A DNA stretch of 64,000 bases from the NCBI RefSeq assembly GCF_039541915.1, contig NZ_BAABHD010000022.1, positions 62,001 to 126,000 on the forward strand. Direction: 5' to 3'. The stretch's first letter is position 1. Every line of letters starts with the position of its first letter. The notes below the pieces were generated by a model. That model saw only the letters and a program-made list of their open reading frames with translations, was not told the origin of the DNA and ran no database searches. A program made the translations under genes and the position numbers. Source of the stretch: Nibrella saemangeumensis. GTDB lineage: Bacteria > Bacteroidota > Bacteroidia > Cytophagales > Spirosomataceae. Below are positions 43,003 through 50,665 of the stretch, one piece after another.

Positions 43003-45784
43003 ACAGGTTTATAGTTGCCAGTGGAAACAAGGCATCTTTCGCCGAAGCGTTGGCATTCTTAAAGACAAAGTACAGATCGTGCTTTCCCTGCACTTCTCTG
43101 ATGGTGACGCGGGTCGGTGTGGTCTTGGCGTTTTTGTCGTTGCGCGGTTCCCGGCCCCAGAAACTATTCATACCACCCGGCATCTTTTTAATGTTGAAGT
43201 ATTCTTCCTTAACCTCCGCCGTGCCCAGCAGTTCACCGGTCGGGGAGCCCAGACGGATTTCTACGTCACCGCCCATATAAATGTCGTACAGGTGCCAGTT
43301 GGGCCGGAACTCGATCTGCCGGATACCGGTCAGATCAATCTGCCGGAAGCCGATATGGGAGTTGGGTTTGGTGGTCAGGAAGGTAAACTCATCGAGCTGG
43401 TCCCGCACCGCACCGCCCTGAATCACATCGGCTTCCGTTGGGATCAGTTGCGGCCGGCGCAGCACCACGATGCTTTCTGAGGTGTGTGAAGGCACTTTTG
43501 TGGGTTTATCGGTATAGGCGGCCCGCAGGATGTAGAAGCCATTGCCGCTCTCGCCTTCTGGGATTATGGGCGTGTAAGAACCCTCCACCGGTAGCGTACT
43601 GATGGCTTTGTTGGTAACGTTTAGAATGTAGTTTGTTATAGTTCGGGCTTCATGCACTGAAATTGTTGGGTGGGCGGGCATGGCGGCTTCGCCCCAGACG
43701 CCGGCACCCCCTTCGCGGATCTTCTTTATCAGCCGGTCCATCGCCTGCGGATCCGCTTTGTACTTGTTGGCGATGTCGGTAAAGGAGGGACCCACGGCTT
43801 TGGCGTTGATGGCGTGGCAGGTGTTGCAGTCGCTCTTCCCCATCATCGCTCTGGCTACTGCAAACTGAGTGGAGGCATCAACCTGCTGGTGCCCCAACTG
43901 CACATCTACCAGATCAAATCCCTCCGAAACATAGTCGATACTCATCGCCACCTGCGCCGGGTTAATCTGGCCTGAGGTTGCATTCGAGCCGACCAGTGTT
44001 CCGTCTTCCCGATCGGACACCGCTACCTGGTATTGTATGGGTTTGTTGGGAAAGAAAAAGCTGCTGTTACCGGTCAGCGACAACGTAACCACCGGTGGTT
44101 CATTGCCGGCAATAATACGGACCGTCTGACTGTTCTTTGCGCCTTTGGCATCGGTCACCGTCAGTGTGGCCGCATACACGCCGGCCTTGTCGAAGGGTAC
44201 AGTTGGATTAGCTGTGGTAAATACCCTCGCGGTGCCGCCGGCCGGGGCTACTTTCCACTCGTATTTCAGCGCATCACCGTCGTAGTCTTTGGTGCCGGCG
44301 GAGGATAAGGTAACCGTAAGCGGCAGCGCTCCACCTTTCTTACTGGCCGATGCCTGTACCACGGGCTTTCGATTACCGGCATTGTACTCGATTCGTACCA
44401 GCCGGGACTCTACACCTGAGCGGGCGGTATTGCCACCGTATTCCAGCACGTACAGATCACCGTCCGGACCAAATTTCAGGTCGATGGGCTGGCGGGGGTG
44501 GTAATCCGGCGCAAACCGCTCCATCGACTGGTAGTTGCCGTTGGCGTCCATCGTAATCGCCATGATCCAGAAACGCGACAGGTCGGCCGCCAGCCATTTG
44601 CCTTCGTAGTAAGCCGGGTAGGGTCGTTTAGGGTTCTGAAAATCCGAGCGGTGGTATATGGGGCCGCCAATAGCCGCCCGCGAACTGGACCCGACCAACG
44701 GAAACTTCTCCGAAACCGCGTAGGGATAATAGATGAAAGCGGGCTGCGCCGGTGGTAGTTCGGTGAGTCCGGTGTTATTGGGGGAACGGTTAATGGGTTT
44801 GTTCGGGTCCTGCTTCGCACCGGCTTTGTTGGCGGCAAAGTCGAACATGGGGTAGGCATAATTATCACCGATGAAGTATGGCCAGCCGAAGAAGCCGGGC
44901 TTCCGGGCCTGATTGAACTCATCGTAGCCACGGGGGGCGTTCTCGGTATCCTTGTCGGCATCAGGGCCTATTTCACCCCAGTACAGCCAGCCGGTTTTGC
45001 TGTCCAGCGACGGCCGCCAGGCATTGCGGGTGCCCATGACGTAAATCTCGGGCCGCGTTTTGGCACGGTCGGTACCTTTTGGAAACAAATTTCCGTTGGG
45101 TATCGTATAGGGGGCCGCCCCTGCGGTCCCATTCGGCTCTGGATGGATACGCAGAATCTTGCCGCGCAGGTCGTTGGTGTTAGCGGCTCCGCGCTGATCG
45201 TCCCATTTACTGCGGCCGGGCCGCTCGTCGGTTTGCGCTACGTAAGAGTTGCCGGAGTTGTTGCCGACGGTCAGGTACAGATTGCCCTTGGGATCCCAGA
45301 CCATACCACCCCCGGTATGGCTGGTACCGTCGCGGTCGACAGGAATCTCCAGCAAGACCTTCCTCGAACGTTCGACTAGCTGATCATTGACCAGTTCCCA
45401 GCGGGCGAGAATCATTTTACTCTCGGTGGGCGGGGCATAATAGAGGTAAATCCAGTGATTTTTGGCGAAGTTCGGATCGAGGGAAAGACCCACCAGTCCC
45501 TGCTCATTGTGGGTAAAAACAGGTATGGTCGCAATGAGACTGACCGTTTGCGTAACCGGGTCATATTTTTTCAACTTCCCATGCCGCTCAATGATGTAGG
45601 CAGTTCCGTCCTTCAGCACCTCAAACACCATTGGCTCATTGAGCGAGCCCTCCGGCGTCAGAACCACCGGCGTAAACCGGTTAGCTTCCGGCTTCTTTGG
45701 GTCCTGGTTTATAAAAGACAAAAGCAGACTGCCCGCTGTCAGCAGCAGAAGGCTTATTGAACGAAATGTCGATTGGTACCTCAC
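42986..45784 (-). CDS. PQQ-dependent sugar dehydrogenase with PKD, cytochrome c and carbohydrate-binding domains
   Basis: This 932-residue exported protein begins with a hydrophobic signal segment (about 8-26). Order of parts: a six-bladed glucose/sorbosone dehydrogenase propeller (about 35-465, with EQGLVGLSLDPNFAKNHWIY, GTSHTGGGMVWDPKGNLYLT and GYDEFNQARKPGFFGWPYFI), a PKD domain (about 475-560), a class I cytochrome c domain (heme motif CNTCH at 653-657, axial Met702) and a C-terminal beta-sandwich like CBM6 (about 765-930). It should oxidise a sugar in the periplasm or at the surface and pass electrons to its own heme. The substrate is unknown. It leads the operon with the FGE-fold and DUF1080 genes. 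Confidence 0.88.
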   Translation of the reverse strand: MRYQSTFRSISLLLLTAGSLLLSFINQDPKKPEANRFTPVVLTPEGSLNEPMVFEVLKDGTAYIIERHGKLKKYDPVTQTVSLIATIPVFTHNEQGLVGLSLDPNFAKNHWIYLYYAPPTESKMILARWELVNDQLVERSRKVLLEIPVDRDGTSHTGGGMVWDPKGNLYLTVGNNSGNSYVAQTDERPGRSKWDDQRGAANTNDLRGKILRIHPEPNGTAGAAPYTIPNGNLFPKGTDRAKTRPEIYVMGTRNAWRPSLDSKTGWLYWGEIGPDADKDTENAPRGYDEFNQARKPGFFGWPYFIGDNYAYPMFDFAANKAGAKQDPNKPINRSPNNTGLTELPPAQPAFIYYPYAVSEKFPLVGSSSRAAIGGPIYHRSDFQNPKRPYPAYYEGKWLAADLSRFWIMAITMDANGNYQSMERFAPDYHPRQPIDLKFGPDGDLYVLEYGGNTARSGVESRLVRIEYNAGNRKPVVQASASKKGGALPLTVTLSSAGTKDYDGDALKYEWKVAPAGGTARVFTTANPTVPFDKAGVYAATLTVTDAKGAKNSQTVRIIAGNEPPVVTLSLTGNSSFFFPNKPIQYQVAVSDREDGTLVGSNATSGQINPAQVAMSIDYVSEGFDLVDVQLGHQQVDASTQFAVARAMMGKSDCNTCHAINAKAVGPSFTDIANKYKADPQAMDRLIKKIREGGAGVWGEAAMPAHPTISVHEARTITNYILNVTNKAISTLPVEGSYTPIIPEGESGNGFYILRAAYTDKPTKVPSHTSESIVVLRRPQLIPTEADVIQGGAVRDQLDEFTFLTTKPNSHIGFRQIDLTGIRQIEFRPNWHLYDIYMGGDVEIRLGSPTGELLGTAEVKEEYFNIKKMPGGMNSFWGREPRNDKNAKTTPTRVTIREVQGKHDLYFVFKNANASAKDALFPLATINLYDTIK

Positions 45785-46241
45785 CTGTACAAAATAGAAG
45801 TTTTACCAGAAAACAACCACCAAGGTAAGAATTTGTTGCTTGTCCGACGTACAACGTAAAAAGATTACGCTTATGGTGAATTTACTTTGACTCAACGAAC
45901 AGTAAACAACACCATGAACGCGCCACACCACCCATATACGCGGCCAGCAACGGCCGCAGTTCCTGCCCGATGGCAACTGCCGGAGCCGGCCAACTGGTCG
46001 GCCCGGCAGTTGTTTGATGCCGAATTGGGCTTGTTGCACGTAGCTGACCTGCTGTCGGTAACGGTACCGGGTGCTTCGCCCGATCTGCTCAACGCCCGAA
46101 ACAGGCTTCTTTCCGTGCGATCACCGCACCAGCGGAACGGTATCAGACGGCGACAGGCTTTGCTGAATTTCCATTGCCGGGTGCCAGGGTGGTCGTACCT
46201 ATCCGTGTTCATTCTGGCTGCGCAGCTGCTTGGCCTTCCGG
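45785..46241. other. Region between dehydrogenase operon and cassette C
   Basis: This 457-base region must hold the promoter of the minus-strand dehydrogenase operon, and lies downstream of the cassette C TonB-type gene. I found no exact TAnnTTTG element in the needed orientation. One open frame on the plus strand (45887-46285) is listed separately at low confidence. Confidence 0.45.
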
Positions 46242-46285
46242 TTACCGGTTACTCGTCCGGCTACCCGCTTTATCGTCGTTCGTAA
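45887..46285 (+). CDS. Doubtful open reading frame, hypothetical protein
   Basis: A 132-codon plus-strand frame between two minus-strand genes, running 44 bases into the end of the cassette C TonB-type gene. The stretch PEPANWSARQLFDAELGLL and HVADLLSVTVPGASPDLL has protein-like codon use, but the end (NFHCRVPGWSYLSVF) looks like read-through of non-coding DNA. A second in-frame ATG lies at 45914. No family is recognised. It could be a small gene with wrong ends or chance. Confidence 0.22.
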   Translation: MTQRTVNNTMNAPHHPYTRPATAAVPARWQLPEPANWSARQLFDAELGLLHVADLLSVTVPGASPDLLNARNRLLSVRSPHQRNGIRRRQALLNFHCRVPGWSYLSVFILAAQLLGLPVTGYSSGYPLYRRS

Positions 46286-48815
46286 TCTGTTTCCGCTGCC
46301 GGCCGGTACCGGTGTTGCTTTGTCCAAACTGCCAGTAGAAAAAGATCCGGGCCGACCGCGTAACGGTGGCATTGCGACTGAACGAGGTAAACGCCGGGGT
46401 ATCCAGGTACGTGTCCTGGCGGATTTCATGGTGAAACGGCGTATTGGCCGTGACTACGACACTAGCCCGCTTGTTCCAGAGTTCTTTTTTCGCTGATACC
46501 GTGTAGGAGTACCAGGCCAGTGATTTCCCCTGTAACAGAATGGCCCCGGCATTGTAGTTACCATCGGCCTGCACCGTAAATCCCTTGCCGATCCGGTACG
46601 ACAGATTAGCCGTTGCGCTCCATACCCAGCCCTGATTGCGCTGGCTGAGGGCTGCGCTGGTCAGATCGGCCCATTGCAGGTTGCCTCCGCCAGATAGGTT
46701 CATATTTTTGACCGGCTGGCCGTTCGCACTGACCTGGAGCCCGTAAAATGTACGCTGAGCTATATTCTGGGGCTTCCACAACGAAATGCCGTTGACGTCC
46801 ATGGAAAGCAGGTAGTCAATGGCGTTGTCGGTCCGCTGGTAGTACAACGCCGAGTTGATGAAAAGCCCTTTTTTGGTGAACAGGCTGTAGGAGAACTCCG
46901 GGGAGTGCGTCAGCTCCGGATTTAGCTCGGGGTTACCGGTAATCAGGTATTTAGGGTTACTGGAATTGATGAACGGGTTCAAGTACCAAACCACGGGTCG
47001 GGCAATACGCTGGGTGTAGCTCAGGCGGAACGTGTGCTTGTCGTTGAACGTCCGCGAAAACGTAAAACTGGGAATCAGGTTCTGGTACTGCCGGTTCAGG
47101 GCTGAATTCGGACCAAAAAAGTTGCCGTCCAGGTAAGTACGTTCGAGCCGCCCACCCGCGTTGATGCTCCATTTTCCGGCTTTAGCCATCCGCAGTGACG
47201 TGTAGGCGGCATACACCTGCTGGAGGTAATCAAAGACATCGGACCGATTCGGATTGGGTTGGTAATTAGTGGAGCCATTGGTAGCCTGCTCCAGGGAAAA
47301 ATCGCTGCCGATGTCGCGCAGAATGGCTTTTGCCCCAATCTCCGCGCTCGCCAGGGTAGTGTCCCGCCGGTTGCGGACCCGGAAGGGATACGTAAAATCA
47401 CTTTGAACGGTAAACTCATTATTCCGGCTTAGATTCAGGCTCCGCTCCCGATAGGTGACCACTTCAGACATGGTCGATTGCTCCGCAGTATAGATGTATT
47501 TGTCCGGGATATTGCTCCTCTGCATCATCACCGATAATTCCGGCTTCAGGCTCTTGTCGACTGGAGATCGAATAGCTGGCCCGGCGGCAGAGGGGCCGAT
47601 AACCGGCTTTGACTGGGTTCGCTGAAAAGTTTTGGTGTACGCCAGATTGACCTCTCCGTTCCGGTAGGTGTCCAGATACCGGATATCCTGCTGAAACTCC
47701 TGCATGGTCCGGCCCCGGGTATCGGTCAGCAGGCTGTGTACGCGGCTGTTGTTGGGCCAGTTGCCACCCCAGCCGTATAGCCATAGGCTCAGCCGGGCGG
47801 TTGAGTCGATGTCGTAGTCCAGGCTGACTTCGGCATTTCCGCCAGTCCCGGTATTATCCTGATCAATGCGCTGGTACAGGGTGTTTATTGGCTGTCCGTT
47901 CTGGAGCGACGTCCGGTACACATCAGCGTACGCAATCGTCCGGTATTCATAATACCCGCCCGTCAGGTAAAGGCCCAGCTTCCGTCCCTGGATACTGCCA
48001 TACCCGCCTGCTGACCGGACCAAGTTGCCCAGTGAGCCGTTGAGACCGCCGTTGATGCCCTGCCGGGGCCTGCGGGTTATGATGTTAATGACCCCTGCCG
48101 TACCTTCAGCATCGTACCGGGCTCCCGGACTGGTAATTACTTCAACCGATTTGATCTGGCTACCCGGAATCTGGCGCAGCGCTTCGGCCAGGTTACGGGC
48201 CAGCAGACCGGAAGGCTTGCCGTTCAGCAATACCTTAATTTTTGGATTGCCGCGCAGCTTCACATTCCCGTTCATATCCACGCTGAGCATGGGGATGCGC
48301 CGGAGGACATCGGCCGCCGTACCTCCCCCGGCCGCAATGTCTTTTTCGGCATTGTACACCAGCCGGTCACCTTTATCTTCCAGCAGGGCCCGCTGTGCCG
48401 TTACAACAACCTCCTTCAGGGTTTTTCGGTCGGGCCGCAGCCGGATACGGCCAATGTCGACCGTTGGCCGGTTGTCGGTAATCAGCAGGTTGTTCAGCAT
48501 TTTAGCCTCGTACCCAATGCAGGAAATTGATAACCGGTAGCGGCCGTTGGGCAGCTTTACAAAGGACAGCTCACCAAGATCGTCGGTGATAACGCCGATG
48601 ACCAGCCGGTTATCGGCGTTCAGCAAGGCCAGGGACGCGTACGGCACCGGTTTACCGTCGACCGAGTCGACAACCGAGCCGACCACTTCACCAATGGCAA
48701 ACGCGGAGGAACCGGCTCGGGGGGCCGGGACCGGGGTGGGCGCGCCCGGCCGGATCTGGGCTATAGCAGCTGAGGTCAGGAGAGTTACGCCAAGCCAGAG
48801 AAGCAATCGTTTCAT
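46242..48815 (-). CDS. TonB-type outer-membrane beta-barrel protein, cassette C
   Basis: This 857-residue paralogue of the protein at 5835-8432 has a signal peptide (MKRLLLWLGVTLLTSAAIAQ), a regulatory-like beta-sandwich (GSVVDSVDGKPVPYASLAL), a plug domain (EVVVTAQRALLEDKGDRLVY, then KSVEVITSPGARYDAEGTAG) and the barrel ending in RIFFYWQFGQ plus a polar tail. The two share long identical stretches, including RLRLSYTQRI-like strands (KHTFRLSYTQRIARP). It comes third in cassette C, 25 bases after the exporter, whereas in cassette A it comes second. It probably handles the cassette's glycan at the outer membrane (inference). Confidence 0.87.
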   Translation of the reverse strand: MKRLLLWLGVTLLTSAAIAQIRPGAPTPVPAPRAGSSAFAIGEVVGSVVDSVDGKPVPYASLALLNADNRLVIGVITDDLGELSFVKLPNGRYRLSISCIGYEAKMLNNLLITDNRPTVDIGRIRLRPDRKTLKEVVVTAQRALLEDKGDRLVYNAEKDIAAGGGTAADVLRRIPMLSVDMNGNVKLRGNPKIKVLLNGKPSGLLARNLAEALRQIPGSQIKSVEVITSPGARYDAEGTAGVINIITRRPRQGINGGLNGSLGNLVRSAGGYGSIQGRKLGLYLTGGYYEYRTIAYADVYRTSLQNGQPINTLYQRIDQDNTGTGGNAEVSLDYDIDSTARLSLWLYGWGGNWPNNSRVHSLLTDTRGRTMQEFQQDIRYLDTYRNGEVNLAYTKTFQRTQSKPVIGPSAAGPAIRSPVDKSLKPELSVMMQRSNIPDKYIYTAEQSTMSEVVTYRERSLNLSRNNEFTVQSDFTYPFRVRNRRDTTLASAEIGAKAILRDIGSDFSLEQATNGSTNYQPNPNRSDVFDYLQQVYAAYTSLRMAKAGKWSINAGGRLERTYLDGNFFGPNSALNRQYQNLIPSFTFSRTFNDKHTFRLSYTQRIARPVVWYLNPFINSSNPKYLITGNPELNPELTHSPEFSYSLFTKKGLFINSALYYQRTDNAIDYLLSMDVNGISLWKPQNIAQRTFYGLQVSANGQPVKNMNLSGGGNLQWADLTSAALSQRNQGWVWSATANLSYRIGKGFTVQADGNYNAGAILLQGKSLAWYSYTVSAKKELWNKRASVVVTANTPFHHEIRQDTYLDTPAFTSFSRNATVTRSARIFFYWQFGQSNTGTGRQRKQITNDDKAGSRTSNR

Positions 48816-48840
48816 GCGTTACGGTATCACTTGGGTGGGT

Positions 48841-50634
48841 TTAGGCAATTTGCTGGTGGTTATACATCTGCGCGTACGTTTTTCCCGTCGACAGCAAACT
48901 CTGGTGCGTGCCGCTTTCGACCACGGCACCATCTTGGAGCGTGACGATCAGATCGGCATGTTTTATGGTCGACAACCGGTGGGTAATAATGAATACGGTC
49001 TTTCCGGCTGCCAGCCGGCTGAGGGCCGCAAATATTTTGGCTTCGGTCAGGGCGTCCAGGGCCGAGGTGGGTTCATCCAGAATCAAAATGGGAGCCTGTT
49101 TCAGAAAAGCGCGGGCCAGGGCAATGCGTTGCTTTTCACCGCCCGACAGGGAAGCTCCCGTCTCCACGATCAGCGTGTCATAGCCCTGGGGTAACCTCAT
49201 AATGAAATCGTGGGCCTGAGCCGCCTGCGCAGCCGCCCGGACCTCCTCCGGTGTAGCCTGCGGGTTGCCGAAGGCAATGTTTTCGGCGACCGTCATCGGG
49301 AACAGGAACGGGTCCTGCAGCACCAGGGCAATGTTCTCCCGCAGGTAGTGCAGCGGCAAGTCCCGCAGATCGCGCCCGTCGATGGTGATTTTTCCTCTCC
49401 AGGGATCATAAAAGCGAGATAGCAGCGAAATAAGCGAGCTTTTGCCGGCTCCGGTGGGCCCGACAATGGCAATGGTCTGCCCGGTCGGCACAGTCAGCGT
49501 GATGTTATGGAGCGTTGGCTGATGCTGGCCCGGCTGGCCATAGCCGAAGTCGACATGGTCAAATCGGATCGCCCCCCCCAGGCTGGCGGGGGCAACCGCA
49601 CCCGGATTATCAGCGACGGTTTCTTTGGAATCCAGAATGTCAAACAGCCGTTTGCTACGCGAGGTAATAACCACGCTGGTGCCGATGGCGATCGACAAGG
49701 AATTGACGGGACCGTACAGCGCCGTGATGTAGCCCAGAAAGACGAACAGGTCACCGGCCGAAATGGTACCGCTCATCCCCTGACTGGCACCTATGCCGAC
49801 CACGACGGCACCGACCAGCCCGGTAATGAGTGTTGATAACTGATTATACCCCGCCGACACCTGCGTTGCCCGCTGAAAGGCCTGGCTGTATTTTGACGTA
49901 AAAAGCTCCATCTGCTTCCGCATATAGCCTTCTCTGACAAACGCCTGGATAATGCGCATGGAGGCCAGACTCTGCTGCACAAAAGCCGATAGATCCCCCA
50001 GTTTCTGGTACTGAATTTCGGTCGTTTTTTCCATCGGTTTCGAGAAAACCGCTAACGAAATGACCAGCAGCGGCACCACCGACAAGGCTACCAGCGCCAG
50101 GGTCAAGTTGATAGAAGCCATGATGTAGAACATAGCCCCCAGCGAAACCAGGGAGGTAATGGCCGGCAGGGTGATCTGCGCCACCAGAAAGTAAATGACA
50201 AAGACGTCACCACTCATCCGCTGCAGCAGATCACCTACTTTGTTTCGGGTGTAAAAAGAAACGGATAATCGCTGTAGCTGAGCGTACAGGTCAAGGGACA
50301 GGTCGTTCACCAATCGCTGACACAGGCGGGCGGTATAGCCCGTTACCAGAAAGGAAATCAGCGCGCTTCCCATGGCGCTGAGTATCAGAAACGCCAGACA
50401 AACCAGCAGTAGAGTGCTCTTGCCGGTCAGCCAGGCGGAGTCACCAATCCAGCTAAGAAGCAGCGCAGGTGGTGGTTGGCTGTTCAGCACAGAGTCAATA
50501 ATGATTTTCAGCGGCAGGGGCTTCAGCACCTCAAAACCGACGCCAAGTAATGCCAGCAGAATGAGCCCGGACAGTTTTAGCTGGTACCGGGCTACATAGC
50601 GGAACATGCGAACGAGAAGCAGCGATTTTTTCAT
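48841..50634 (-). CDS. Fused ABC exporter (membrane plus ATPase), cassette C
   Basis: This 597-residue exporter is taken from the ATG at 50634 (MKKSLLLVRMFRYVARYQ), which matches the start of the cassette B exporter; the frame stays open to 50673 but would then overlap the upstream synthase. It has a six-helix membrane domain and an ATPase domain with GPTGAGKSS, LSGGEKQRIA, ILILDEPTSALD and ITHRLSTIKHAD. Length and most residues agree with cassette B. It should export the product of the adjacent GH-GT2 synthase; the gap between them is 31 bases. Lipid export as in MsbA remains an alternative. Confidence 0.9.
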   Translation of the reverse strand: MKKSLLLVRMFRYVARYQLKLSGLILLALLGVGFEVLKPLPLKIIIDSVLNSQPPPALLLSWIGDSAWLTGKSTLLLVCLAFLILSAMGSALISFLVTGYTARLCQRLVNDLSLDLYAQLQRLSVSFYTRNKVGDLLQRMSGDVFVIYFLVAQITLPAITSLVSLGAMFYIMASINLTLALVALSVVPLLVISLAVFSKPMEKTTEIQYQKLGDLSAFVQQSLASMRIIQAFVREGYMRKQMELFTSKYSQAFQRATQVSAGYNQLSTLITGLVGAVVVGIGASQGMSGTISAGDLFVFLGYITALYGPVNSLSIAIGTSVVITSRSKRLFDILDSKETVADNPGAVAPASLGGAIRFDHVDFGYGQPGQHQPTLHNITLTVPTGQTIAIVGPTGAGKSSLISLLSRFYDPWRGKITIDGRDLRDLPLHYLRENIALVLQDPFLFPMTVAENIAFGNPQATPEEVRAAAQAAQAHDFIMRLPQGYDTLIVETGASLSGGEKQRIALARAFLKQAPILILDEPTSALDALTEAKIFAALSRLAAGKTVFIITHRLSTIKHADLIVTLQDGAVVESGTHQSLLSTGKTYAQMYNHQQIA

Positions 50635-50665
50635 GTGTAGCCGGGGTCGGGGCAGGTACGTTTGG

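Noticed and set aside
45892..46212. Minus-strand open frame of 106 codons
   Set aside because: Cys- and Arg-rich, chance-like composition, opposite another doubtful frame.
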